Program-made: the position numbers and the translations under genes
Notes under the pieces: generated by a model
Database searches by the model: none
Told to the model about the DNA's origin: nothing
The model's input: only the letters and a program-made list of their open reading frames with translations
From: Enterobacter asburiae
GTDB taxonomy: Bacteria > Pseudomonadota > Gammaproteobacteria > Enterobacterales > Enterobacteriaceae
Direction of reading: 5' to 3'
Length of the DNA stretch: 64,000 bases
Assembly (NCBI RefSeq): GCF_024599655.1
Contig: NZ_CP102247.1
Span: forward strand, 2,046,001-2,110,000
Shown: piece by piece, positions 34,048-42,992 of the stretch
How positions within the stretch are numbered: position 1 is the stretch's first letter
Layout of the letters: every line of letters begins with the position of its first letter

Positions 34048-36663
34048 ATGTCAGAAATTAGCCGTGCCGTGCTTTTCGGCAAACTGGATACGCTGTTATT
34101 TACCTCTCTGGAAAGCGCCACTGCGTTCTGCAAGCTGCGCGGCAACCCCTATGTTGAGCTGGTGCACTGGCTGCATCAGCTGATGCAGCAGCAGGATGGC
34201 GATCTGCAGCAGGTCATCCGCCACTTTGCCCTTGATGAACAGCAGCTGACGCGCGATATCGTGGCGGCGCTGGATGTGCTTCCGCGCGGGGCGAGTTCCG
34301 TTTCCGATCTCTCCGAGCACATCGACAGCGCCGTGGAGCGCGCCTGGGTCTTCGGCTCGCTGAAGTTTGGCGTCAGCCGCATTCGCGGCGGCCATTTGCT
34401 GATCGGCATGCTCAAAACCTGGAACCTGGCGAACGTGCTGAAAAGCATCTCGTCACAGTTCACCCGCCTTAACGTCGAGGTGCTGATTGAGCAGTTCGAC
34501 GCTATCTGCGCCAACAGCAAAGAGACGCAGCAGGCCGCTGCCGCCGTCGATGCACCGGCGGGTGCGGTTCCGGCTGCGCAGGGGACGCTGGCCCAGTACG
34601 GCCAGGACCTGACCGCCCGCGCCCGCGACGGGAAGATTGACCCGGTTGTCGGGCGCGACGAGGAGATCCGCCAGATGGTGGATATCCTGATGCGCCGCCG
34701 CCAGAACAACCCGCTGCTGACCGGGGAAGCCGGGGTCGGCAAAACGGCGGTGGTGGAAGGGCTGGCGCTGCGTATCGCCGACGGCGACGTCCCGGAGCCG
34801 CTGCAAAACATTCAGCTGTGGCTGCTGGATATCGGCATGCTGCAGGCAGGCGCAGGCATGAAAGGCGAGTTCGAGGCCCGTCTGCAGGCGTTAATCAATG
34901 AAGTGCAGTCCAGCGCCACGCCAATTATTCTGTTTATCGATGAGATCCACACCCTGATTGGCGCAGGCGGCCAGCAGGGGACCGGCGATGCGGCGAACCT
35001 GCTGAAGCCTGCCCTGGCGCGCGGACAGCTGCGCACCATCGGGGCCACCACATGGGCGGAATACAAAAAGTACATCGAGAAAGACCCGGCGCTGACCCGT
35101 CGTTTCCAGACGGTGCAGGTTCACGAGCCGGACGAAGCGAAAGCCATTCTGATGCTGCGCAGCACCGTGTCGCCGCTGGAGACGCACCATCAGGTGCTGC
35201 TGCTCGACGAAGCGGTCAGCGCGGCGGTGAAGCTGTCGCATCGCTACATCCCGGCGCGTCAGCTGCCGGATAAAGCCGTTGCGCTGCTCGACACCGCCTG
35301 CGCCCGCGTCGCGGTCAGCCAGAGCGCGCCCCCTGCGCAGCTCGAAGACTGCCTGCGCCACCTTGCCGCGCTGGACGTGGAAATTGAGATCGCTGAGCGC
35401 GAAGCGCGCGTGGGAGCCGGTGACGCCGAGCGCGTAACCGCTTTACTCGCCGAACGCGACGTGTATGAGACAAAACGCGAAGCCCTGGCCCAGCGCTGGG
35501 AAGAAGAGCGCAGCCTGGTGCAGGAGATTATTCGCCTGCGCGCCGCGCTGTTCGCGGCGGGCGAGGAAGATAGCGCCGAGCTGCGCGGCCAGCTGGCGGA
35601 ACAGCAGCTGGCGCTGAACGCCCTGCAGGGTGATGAACCGCTGCTGTTTGCGGCGGTGGATGAAAACGTGGTTGCCGCGGTGGTCTCTGACTGGACCGGG
35701 ATCCCGCTGGGCCGGATGGTGAAAAACGAGATCGACGCGGTACTCAACCTCGCCGACACGCTGAACCAGCGCGTTATCGGCCAGCGTCACGGTCTGGATC
35801 TTATTGCCCGCCGCGTGAAAACCTCGCGGGCGAAGCTCGACGATCCCAACAAACCGGTGGGTGTCTTTATGCTGTGCGGCCCGTCCGGCGTCGGTAAAAC
35901 TGAAACCGCACTGGCGCTCGCCGAATCCCTCTACGGCGGCGAGCAGAACGTTATCACCATCAACATGAGCGAATTCCAGGAAGCGCACACCGTTTCCACC
36001 TTAAAAGGTGCGCCTCCGGGGTACGTAGGGTATGGTGAAGGCGGCGTGTTAACCGAGGCCGTGCGCCGCCGCCCGTACAGCGTGGTGCTGCTGGACGAAA
36101 TTGAAAAAGCGCACCCGGACGTTCACGAAATCTTCTTCCAGGTCTTTGATAAAGGCTGGATGGAAGACGGCGAGGGGCGCCACATTGATTTCCGTAACAC
36201 CATCATTATTCTGACCTCCAACGTTGGCACCGACCTGATTAGCGCCATGTGCGCCGATCCGGAGCTGATGCCGGAGCCTGAGGCGTTAAGCGGCGCCCTG
36301 CGCCAGCCGCTGCTGGAAGTATTCCCGCCGGCGCTGCTGGGCCGCCTGCTGGTGGTGCCGTACTACCCGCTCAGCGACGAGATGCTGGGGCAGATTGTTC
36401 GCCTGCAGCTCAAGCGCATTCAGCGTCGTCTGGAAGAGAATCACAGCATTATTTCTGAGTTTGACGACAGCGTGGTGGAACAGATTGTTCAGCGCTGTAC
36501 CGAGGTGGAGTCCGGCGGCCGCATGGTGGACGCTATTCTGACCAACACCTTGCTGCCTCAGATGAGCCAGATATTACTTACCGCCAGCCGCAGCGACGAG
36601 CAGTACCGACGTCTGCACGTCACCTGCGATCAGGGCGAGTTTCACTGTCAGTTTGCCGCGTAA
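34048..36663 (+). CDS. tssH: T6SS sheath-recycling AAA+ ATPase ClpV (TssH)
   Basis: ClpV unfolds contracted TssBC sheath so that subunits can be reused. The 871-residue protein has a Clp N-domain (residues 1-150), a first AAA+ module with Walker A GEAGVGKTAV near 226-235 and Walker B LFIDEIHTLIGAG, a coiled-coil middle domain (about 400-530, rich in Glu/Arg/Leu), and a second AAA+ module with GPSGVGKTETALALAE near 611 and VVLLDEIEKAHPDVHE. Both ATPase sites are intact. The start at 34048 (MSEISRAVLF) matches homologues and has GGA upstream; 34036 is an alternative adding four residues. Confidence 0.96.
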   Translation: MSEISRAVLFGKLDTLLFTSLESATAFCKLRGNPYVELVHWLHQLMQQQDGDLQQVIRHFALDEQQLTRDIVAALDVLPRGASSVSDLSEHIDSAVERAWVFGSLKFGVSRIRGGHLLIGMLKTWNLANVLKSISSQFTRLNVEVLIEQFDAICANSKETQQAAAAVDAPAGAVPAAQGTLAQYGQDLTARARDGKIDPVVGRDEEIRQMVDILMRRRQNNPLLTGEAGVGKTAVVEGLALRIADGDVPEPLQNIQLWLLDIGMLQAGAGMKGEFEARLQALINEVQSSATPIILFIDEIHTLIGAGGQQGTGDAANLLKPALARGQLRTIGATTWAEYKKYIEKDPALTRRFQTVQVHEPDEAKAILMLRSTVSPLETHHQVLLLDEAVSAAVKLSHRYIPARQLPDKAVALLDTACARVAVSQSAPPAQLEDCLRHLAALDVEIEIAEREARVGAGDAERVTALLAERDVYETKREALAQRWEEERSLVQEIIRLRAALFAAGEEDSAELRGQLAEQQLALNALQGDEPLLFAAVDENVVAAVVSDWTGIPLGRMVKNEIDAVLNLADTLNQRVIGQRHGLDLIARRVKTSRAKLDDPNKPVGVFMLCGPSGVGKTETALALAESLYGGEQNVITINMSEFQEAHTVSTLKGAPPGYVGYGEGGVLTEAVRRRPYSVVLLDEIEKAHPDVHEIFFQVFDKGWMEDGEGRHIDFRNTIIILTSNVGTDLISAMCADPELMPEPEALSGALRQPLLEVFPPALLGRLLVVPYYPLSDEMLGQIVRLQLKRIQRRLEENHSIISEFDDSVVEQIVQRCTEVESGGRMVDAILTNTLLPQMSQILLTASRSDEQYRRLHVTCDQGEFHCQFAA

Positions 36664-36687
36664 TAATCATCAAGAGAACTGTAAAAG

Positions 36688-38109
36688 ATGACGGATAATG
36701 ATAACAATCGGACTGTCCCAAACGCGCTCCCGGTCGGGTACCGCTTCAACGAGTTTGAAATCAAAGAGGTGATCGGCGGCGGCGGTTTTGGCATCGTCTA
36801 TCGCGCGTGGGATCACCAGCTCGAACGCACTATCGCTATCAAAGAATTTATGCCTTCCTCGCTCGCGGTGCGCGGCGACGACATGACCCTGGTGCTGCGC
36901 AGCGAGCGCTTTGGCAAAGCGTTTTCCGCAGGCCTGAACAGCTTCATTCAGGAAGCCCGTCTGCTGGCGCGCTTTAACCACCCGAACCTGCTGCACGTCC
37001 TGCGCTTCTGGGTGCAAAACGATACGGCCTACATGGGGACGCTGTTTTACAGCGGCACCACGCTTTCTCGCCTGCGCGAAGAAAAGCCGGAGCTGATCAA
37101 CGAAGCCTGGATCCGCCGCACGCTGCCGATGCTGTTCGGTGCGATCAAGACCATCCACAACGAAGGCTACCTGCACCGCGACATCTCTCTGGATAACATC
37201 CAGATCCAGGATAATGGCCTGCCGGTGCTGCTTGATTTCGGCTCCGCGCGCCGCACCATCGGTAACCTCTCCGACGAAACGGAAACCATGCTGCGCCCGG
37301 GCTTTGCGCCGATTGAGCAGTACACCGACGATAACGAAAGCGAGCAGGGGCCGTGGACGGATATTTACGCCCTGGGCGCCGTGCTGCGTACCCTGATTGT
37401 GGGCTCTCCGCCGCCGGTCAGCGTGGTGCGCTCTATTCAGGATACCTGCAAACCGCTGGTGGAAATCATGCCGCAGGGCTATTCCATTCCGCTGCTGCAG
37501 GCCATCGACCGCGCGCTGGCGCTGCACATGGAGGACCGTCCGCAGTCAATCGACGAGTTCGCCGCGCTGATAGAGATGCCGGTCGCCGGGATCAACGACG
37601 TGCTGACGGCGAAAAAGCCCGGCACGATGCTGGTTCCGGTCGAAGACGAAAAACCGGCTTCGCTGCTCGACTGGCGCCGCTACAAGATCCCGGGCATGGT
37701 CGCCGCAGGCGTGCTGGTGGGTATTGTCGCCGGGGCGATGCTGTTCAGCGGCGGTAACGATGCACCTGAGCAGGCTGCACAGGCACCGGCAGAGACGCGC
37801 CCGGCTGAAACCGCCGCGAACACGCCAGACGTGAAGCCGGAAACGGCGAAGGTGAGCGAGCAGGCAACGGCCCAACAGACTCCACCGCCTGTCGACACCA
37901 GCCCGGTCGCGCTGGTTTATATCCGTATCCAGGACGGCGAAACGCTGAAAGTGAACGGCGAGCCAAAAGCACTGCGTCCGGCGACCAACGGCTATGCATC
38001 GCTCAAGCTGCCAGCCGGTGAAGTGAAGATTGAACTGCAGGGCAACGGAAGAACGCGTGGCCAGACGCTGGATATCACCAAGCCGGGCACCTGGCTGGTG
38101 AATCCTTAG
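36688..38109 (+). CDS. ppkA: membrane Ser/Thr protein kinase PpkA
   Basis: A 473-residue kinase that starts the threonine-phosphorylation activation of T6SS. Kinase signatures: Gly-rich loop GGGGFGIVY near residue 31, AIKEF with the catalytic Lys, LHRDISLDNIQI (HRD plus Asn) near 160, and LDFGSARRTI for DFG. The usual APE motif reads APIEQY. A transmembrane helix lies at about 333-354 (IPGMVAAGVLVGIVAGAMLF), then a Pro/Ala/Glu-rich linker and a periplasmic PEGA-like domain (ALVYIRIQDGETLKVNGEPK, LPAGEVKIELQGNG). This makes it a transmembrane sensor kinase. It follows clpV by 24 bp. The usual Pseudomonas periplasmic partners TagQRST are absent. Confidence 0.92.
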   Translation: MTDNDNNRTVPNALPVGYRFNEFEIKEVIGGGGFGIVYRAWDHQLERTIAIKEFMPSSLAVRGDDMTLVLRSERFGKAFSAGLNSFIQEARLLARFNHPNLLHVLRFWVQNDTAYMGTLFYSGTTLSRLREEKPELINEAWIRRTLPMLFGAIKTIHNEGYLHRDISLDNIQIQDNGLPVLLDFGSARRTIGNLSDETETMLRPGFAPIEQYTDDNESEQGPWTDIYALGAVLRTLIVGSPPPVSVVRSIQDTCKPLVEIMPQGYSIPLLQAIDRALALHMEDRPQSIDEFAALIEMPVAGINDVLTAKKPGTMLVPVEDEKPASLLDWRRYKIPGMVAAGVLVGIVAGAMLFSGGNDAPEQAAQAPAETRPAETAANTPDVKPETAKVSEQATAQQTPPPVDTSPVALVYIRIQDGETLKVNGEPKALRPATNGYASLKLPAGEVKIELQGNGRTRGQTLDITKPGTWLVNP

Positions 38110-38174
38110 AATTACGCTCAGTCACAGATGCGAACCTCTTTTCTGAATCGCATAAGCTAGATGGAATAAAGATT

Positions 38175-40715
38175 ATGCTCAACCGAATTACCGTTCAGCT
38201 CCCGGTGGAGGGGCTTCTGTTCTGGAAACTGACGGGCCGCGAGGCGATGTCCGAGTCGTTCGCACTGACGCTGACCGTGCTCGGCACGGACGCGCGCATC
38301 GACCGCAGCAAGCTGCTGGGCCAGCCGGTCACGGTGACCATCCCGACGCAGAATCTGCTGACCTCCCGCTATGTTAACGGCAAGATTACCCGCGTGGCGG
38401 TCAGCGCCGTTGAGCTGACGGGCACCCGCTATGCGGTCTACCAGCTGACGGTGGAGCCGGACCTGTGGCCGATGAAGCGCGACCGTAACCTGCGTATTTT
38501 CCAGGGCCAGACGGTACCTCAGATTGTTAAAACCCTGCTCGGTGAGCATCAGGTCAACGTTGAGGACAAACTCACCGGCAGCTACCGGGTGTGGGACTAC
38601 TGCGTGCAGTATCAGGAGTCCAGCCTGGACTTCATCAGCCGCCTGATGGAGCTGGAGGGGATTGCCTATCACTTCAGACATGAGGCGGATAAACACACCC
38701 TGGTTCTCACCGACGCTGCCACGCAGCATCAGCCGTTCAGCGGCTATGAGGTCATTCCTTACCACCAGACGCCGTCAGGCGGCAGCACGGATGAAGAGGG
38801 CATCAGCCAGTGGGCGCTGGAGGACAGCGTGACGCCGGGGATTTACAGCCTCGACGACTATGACTTCCGCAAGCCGAACGCGTGGCTGTTCCAGGCCCAG
38901 CAGAACCCGGCGTCGCCGAAGCCGGGCAGCATCGACGTGTACGACTGGCCGGGGCGCTTTGTGGATAAAGGGCACGGGGAGTTCTATGCCCGCATCCGTC
39001 AGGAGCGCTGGCAGGTTGAGCATCAGCAGATTCAGGCCACCGCGACGGCGGCGGGGATTGCGCCAGGGCACACCTTCACGTTAACCAACGCGCCGTTCTT
39101 CAGCGACAACGGCGAGTATCTGGTGACGGCAGCGGGTTACCACCTCGAAGAGAACCGCTACGCCAGCGGCGAGGGGGAGACCATTCACCGCACCGATTTC
39201 ACGGTGATCCCGTCGGCAGTGGTGTACCGTCCGGCGCAGACCACGGCGTGGCCGCGCACCTACGGCCCCCAGACCGCGAAAGTCGTGGGCCCGAACGGCG
39301 AGAGTATCTGGACGGACAAATACGGTCGCGTGAAGGTGAAGTTCCACTGGGACCGCCTGGCGAAGGGCGATGACACCAGCTCCTGCTGGGTGCGCGTGTC
39401 GAGCGCGTGGGCGGGCCAGGGCTACGGCGGGGTGCAAATACCGCGCGTCGGCGACGAGGTGGTGGTGGACTTTATCAACGGCGACCCGGACCGGCCGATT
39501 ATCACCGGGCGCGTGTACAACGACGCGAGCATGCCGCCGTGGGCGCTGCCTGCCGCGGCCACGCAGATGGGCTTTATGAGCCGCTCTAAGGGGGGCTCCG
39601 TGGACAACGCCAACGCCCTGCGTTTTGAGGACAAGGCGGGCGCAGAGCAGGTGTGGATCCAGGCCGAACGCAACATGGACACCAGCGTTAAAAATGATGA
39701 AACGCACAGCGTCGGCGGGGCGCGCAGCCATTACGTGAAGAAAAACGAGCTGCATCGCGTGGAAGCGAATCAGACCCAGGCGGTGAAAGGCGGGACCGAG
39801 ATCCTGACGGGGAAAGGCAAGCTGGATGCAGCGGTGGAGCAGTATGTGATTGCTTCCGGGACGAAGCTGCGGCTGGTCTCCGGTGAAAGCGCGATTGAAC
39901 TGAATGCTAACGGCAAGATTAACCTGATCGGCAAAGAGTTTAACTTCTTCGTGGAAGGGGATGGGTATATCACCACGGGCGGTAAGCTGCACCTGAATAC
40001 CTCGGGAACCAAGCCGGGCACTACAGCACCGGGTTCTGAGCATAAAGGGGATATTGATGCGGCGGTGCAGGAGAAATTTGCGCCGGGAAAGGAGAGTAAG
40101 GCTGGTGTGGCTGCCAGCGCACCTGCCGAAACTTCTAAAAACGCTACGCCTCAAGCATCCAATGTTCCTTCAAGCGGATATGGAAAGGATGTTGATAGTC
40201 TTGTCGATAAATCACCTACTATGAAAAATGACATAGCTACGTTAAAGAAACGAGGCTGGACATTTGAAGAAGGTGAAGCAGGCAAGGGGACGTTTGCCAA
40301 TCGTCAAAAGCGCGTTATTACCGTTGATAAAAATGAGCTCGGTAACCCGAATGCAGTCGTTCAGTCTCTGTCACATGAAAGTGGTCACGCTTTATATGAA
40401 CCCAACATTGATTTTTCTTCGCGCGACGCCTATCTCAACAGCACACTCAGTGATGAAGGCGCTGCAACGTTGAACAATATCCGGGTCCAACGCGAAATCA
40501 TAGCCAACAAGGGCGGGGATATCGGTATTGCAGGCAATCCAGCAAATCAGACACAATATAATCGTATCTATGATTCTCTCGAACGTGGGGCTATAAAGGA
40601 AAGTGAAGCGCGTACGCAGATAGGCCGTATCTTTGGCAAAGGCGAACAAACGTCTACCACAGGGCAATATTACGAAGATTATTATGGCGGTTGGTATGAT
40701 AAAAATTATCCATAG
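38175..40715 (+). CDS. vgrG: VgrG spike (TssI) with C-terminal HExxH metallopeptidase-like effector domain
   Basis: An 846-residue specialised VgrG. Residues 1 to about 640 are the gp27/gp5-like spike: PVEGLLFWKLTGREAMSESF at the start, CVQYQESSLDFISRLMELEGI, then YGRVKVKFHWDR, SCWVRVSSAWAG and GVQIPRVGDEVVVDFINGDPDRP, followed by the beta-helix. After an Ala/Pro/Ser-rich hinge (about 640-660) a C-terminal domain of ~190 residues begins, encoded by AT-rich DNA. It contains SHESGHALYEP, with His734, Glu735 and His738 as a zincin motif, and Glu761 in DEGAAT, 23 residues later, as a possible third zinc ligand. VgrG2b of Pseudomonas aeruginosa is a precedent for an HExxH effector on a VgrG. The next gene overlaps its 3' end and is the probable immunity gene. 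Confidence 0.92.
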   Translation: MLNRITVQLPVEGLLFWKLTGREAMSESFALTLTVLGTDARIDRSKLLGQPVTVTIPTQNLLTSRYVNGKITRVAVSAVELTGTRYAVYQLTVEPDLWPMKRDRNLRIFQGQTVPQIVKTLLGEHQVNVEDKLTGSYRVWDYCVQYQESSLDFISRLMELEGIAYHFRHEADKHTLVLTDAATQHQPFSGYEVIPYHQTPSGGSTDEEGISQWALEDSVTPGIYSLDDYDFRKPNAWLFQAQQNPASPKPGSIDVYDWPGRFVDKGHGEFYARIRQERWQVEHQQIQATATAAGIAPGHTFTLTNAPFFSDNGEYLVTAAGYHLEENRYASGEGETIHRTDFTVIPSAVVYRPAQTTAWPRTYGPQTAKVVGPNGESIWTDKYGRVKVKFHWDRLAKGDDTSSCWVRVSSAWAGQGYGGVQIPRVGDEVVVDFINGDPDRPIITGRVYNDASMPPWALPAAATQMGFMSRSKGGSVDNANALRFEDKAGAEQVWIQAERNMDTSVKNDETHSVGGARSHYVKKNELHRVEANQTQAVKGGTEILTGKGKLDAAVEQYVIASGTKLRLVSGESAIELNANGKINLIGKEFNFFVEGDGYITTGGKLHLNTSGTKPGTTAPGSEHKGDIDAAVQEKFAPGKESKAGVAASAPAETSKNATPQASNVPSSGYGKDVDSLVDKSPTMKNDIATLKKRGWTFEEGEAGKGTFANRQKRVITVDKNELGNPNAVVQSLSHESGHALYEPNIDFSSRDAYLNSTLSDEGAATLNNIRVQREIIANKGGDIGIAGNPANQTQYNRIYDSLERGAIKESEARTQIGRIFGKGEQTSTTGQYYEDYYGGWYDKNYP

Positions 40716-41208
40716 TCTAAAAACGGGTGCGGTGCTTGCGGCTTTATTAACGACGGGAATGGCAGGTGGTAACATGCAGAAACAGGATCTTTGGCAGTTC
40801 ATTTCAGAAATGAGCGCATCACTCAAAACGTTGTCCGTTAACAGTCTGGATAACGCTCCGTTATCATTCAAGCTAACGAAACAGAATGAATATATCAATT
40901 TCTACAATGCCGACGATATCAAACTGGCGGATGGAACGAACATTACTGCAATTGATTTACGTTTAAGTAAAGAAAGTGACGGTATGGCACCGTTACTGAA
41001 TTTTTCACCGTCCGGCCAGTGCATCACTCTCGACACTGTTAAAAAACATTATCCGCAACTGACGTTAACTGATTATCCACGAGGCCGTTCGGAGAACGAA
41101 GTGACCAGTTATACAGCGGCAAAGGATATGAATGGACAAAAAGTAAGCTTCAGTTTCACGGTAAAAAAACCTGACTGCTTGGGTGGGGTCGCTATTAGCG
41201 CTGACTAA
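40696..41208 (+). CDS. exported protein overlapping vgrG, probable immunity to its toxin domain
   Basis: A 170-residue protein with an N-terminal signal peptide (MIKIIHSLKTGAVLAALLTTG). The mature part is hydrophilic with two Cys (SGQCITL and KKPDCLGG) that could form a disulfide. I do not recognise a named family. The ATG at 40696 overlaps the vgrG coding end by 20 nt, the arrangement expected for a cognate immunity gene, and export to the periplasm fits a toxin acting there. Upstream in-frame ATG at 40684 is an alternative that would spoil the signal peptide less than expected but adds no similarity. The DNA is AT-rich like the toxin domain and unlike the T6SS core genes. Confidence 0.75.
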   Translation: MIKIIHSLKTGAVLAALLTTGMAGGNMQKQDLWQFISEMSASLKTLSVNSLDNAPLSFKLTKQNEYINFYNADDIKLADGTNITAIDLRLSKESDGMAPLLNFSPSGQCITLDTVKKHYPQLTLTDYPRGRSENEVTSYTAAKDMNGQKVSFSFTVKKPDCLGGVAISAD

Positions 41209-41270
41209 AATGCTTATTTCATTACTCACCGCTTTTTAAAGTGGTGAGTAGCATAATATTTATCCAGCAA

Positions 41271-41837
41271 ATGACGATTAACGTGAAAAAACGCCTTTCT
41301 GTCTCTCTTTTTTTTACTCTCATGTCTACCTTTCTGAGCAGTTATGAAGTAGTGGCTCAGACTATGCCGCCCATTCTGGCTAAAGAGGATTTTTCTCTGC
41401 AGATAAAAGACCAGATTGTGGCACTGGGCGATAGATGGACTTCTGAGGTTGCGCGTAAAATTGCAGTTTCTGTGGAAGGTAGTTTTGTCGGTGAGGTTCT
41501 TTTTGACGGAACGAACTATAAATTCTACCAGCATCAGAAGACTGGTTTAAAAATATTCAGTTCCAATCTCTGGTGGGATAAAACCGAGCGAAGTGTTGAT
41601 GAATATATTGTGGCGCAGATAACGCTAACTGCTCCGGAAGGCAAAACAGTTCGCGGGATCCATATTGGTTCAACAATAAATGAACTTGATAAAGCTTATG
41701 GTGGTGGCCATGTCGAAAATGACTCCGGGGAGCAGTGGGTTTCGTATGAATTGGGTAAGAAATTACTCTCTTTTGAGGTTAAGGACAGTAAGGTTGTAAA
41801 AATAACAATGAATTACGATAATGGTTCTTCAGAGTGA
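41271..41837 (+). CDS. exported protein of unknown function in effector/immunity region
   Basis: A 188-residue protein not assigned to a family. It starts MTINVKKRLSVSLFFTLMST, with a signal peptide probably cleaved after VVAQ. The mature part ends with a segment of the form GIHIGSTINELDKAYGGGHVEN and alternating hydrophobic strands, reminiscent of small periplasmic proteins. GTG at 41283 is an alternative start. It lies 62 bp after the probable VgrG immunity gene and 3 bp before the next exported protein gene. The AT-rich composition and position between two effector modules suggest an additional immunity protein, but no cognate toxin is visible for it. Confidence 0.65.
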   Translation: MTINVKKRLSVSLFFTLMSTFLSSYEVVAQTMPPILAKEDFSLQIKDQIVALGDRWTSEVARKIAVSVEGSFVGEVLFDGTNYKFYQHQKTGLKIFSSNLWWDKTERSVDEYIVAQITLTAPEGKTVRGIHIGSTINELDKAYGGGHVENDSGEQWVSYELGKKLLSFEVKDSKVVKITMNYDNGSSE

Positions 41838-41840
41838 CTT

Positions 41841-42917
41841 ATGACCAAAAAATATCTTGCAGTCGTATTGTTCACCGCTTTATTGACAGGCGTCGTTGAA
41901 ACGTCAACAGCGCTTGAATTATCGCAATACAATAAGCTTGATACGGTAAGTCGCATCGTTAACGATAGCGAAGTGAAAGACAATCTCAGGAAGACGCTGG
42001 GAAATCATTACCAGACCTTTATTGATAACTTTGATGTCTTCGGTGAACCGCATACCACCACAGGTGGAGGATTGTTTGTCGAAGGCTGGCTAAAGGATCT
42101 CTACCAGGAGAATGCGTCAGCGCTGGTCATCAATCCTGACGGCAAAATCTTTGCGGCCTGGGTGGTTCCGGAGTCGGACGTTATTCATTACCAGTCTTCT
42201 GATAATAGCCCGGTTATTCATGCCGATATACAGCAATGGGCCGCCAGATTCAATGCGATGCATTTTGCAACGAACAGCCAATCAGGCCTCGCGTTTGACG
42301 GAGAATGGGCTGGCGAATACGAGAACGACTCAACGTTAACCCTGCGGTTAGCTGAATCAGGCAACCGTATCACCGGGACTTATTGCTATATCACCCAGAG
42401 AGGAAACCGTATAGATTGCCCGGAAGATGATGAGCGTAATCTTAGCGGTACGATCGCAGGCAATCGTGCCAACGTTGAGTTCAACTCATCGTTTGGCGGC
42501 GTAGGCGGACGGGCTGTTCTGGAAATAAAGGGGAGTGAAATGGAATGGCGCTTAGTTACTCCTCCTCATAAAGGAAATTATTATGCTCCGCTGCGTTATA
42601 CGTTACGTAAAGCCGCTTCGGTTCATAGCGCTGAAACCAGAAATCTCGACACCGAAAAGTTCTCTATTTCGCTGATAAATACGTGCGGTCATTTTGATAG
42701 CGAATGTAACCAGATGGCTTATCTCGGCGTGCGTAAAAGCGATAACAGTACGATCTCCTTAAGGGGAAAAACGTTGCACGACTCCGCAGGTAAAATAATC
42801 GGCTCAACGTACAAGAATGGCGAGACCGTTTACACCGTGACGTATGCACCCGCGAAATTGGTTGTCAGCAAAGGCAGCCATGTTTTAGTCGAACAGTCAG
42901 GCCAGTGGCTTAAATAA
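41841..42917 (+). CDS. exported protein of unknown function, 358 residues
   Basis: Starts MTKKYLAVVLFTALLTGVVE with a signal peptide probably cleaved after STA. The middle of the mature part has a lipocalin-like strand pattern (FDGEWAGEYENDSTLTLRLAE, NRITGTYCYITQRGNRIDC, GTIAGNRANVEFNSSFGG) and four Cys in two pairs (TYCYI/RIDCPED and NTCGHF/SECNQ). No family could be named. The gene begins 3 bp after the preceding exported-protein gene, indicating cotranscription, and ends 75 bp before eagR. An immunity or envelope-protective role is inferred only from context and composition. Confidence 0.65.
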   Translation: MTKKYLAVVLFTALLTGVVETSTALELSQYNKLDTVSRIVNDSEVKDNLRKTLGNHYQTFIDNFDVFGEPHTTTGGGLFVEGWLKDLYQENASALVINPDGKIFAAWVVPESDVIHYQSSDNSPVIHADIQQWAARFNAMHFATNSQSGLAFDGEWAGEYENDSTLTLRLAESGNRITGTYCYITQRGNRIDCPEDDERNLSGTIAGNRANVEFNSSFGGVGGRAVLEIKGSEMEWRLVTPPHKGNYYAPLRYTLRKAASVHSAETRNLDTEKFSISLINTCGHFDSECNQMAYLGVRKSDNSTISLRGKTLHDSAGKIIGSTYKNGETVYTVTYAPAKLVVSKGSHVLVEQSGQWLK

Positions 42918-42992
42918 TAAAAAAGCCAGCCAAAGGGCCAGCATGGATTGGCCTTCTTGTTTCTCACCATATTAATCATCCCGAGTTCACTT

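Noticed and set aside
39081..40154. 357-codon open frame on the minus strand inside vgrG
   Set aside because: Mirror frame of the VgrG spike; composition is Arg/His/Ala-rich without domain-like features.
13169..40715. Contractile prophage
   Set aside because: Phage-tail-like proteins are present, but TssJ, K, L, M, ClpV and PpkA and the absence of capsid, terminase and integrase genes define a T6SS.
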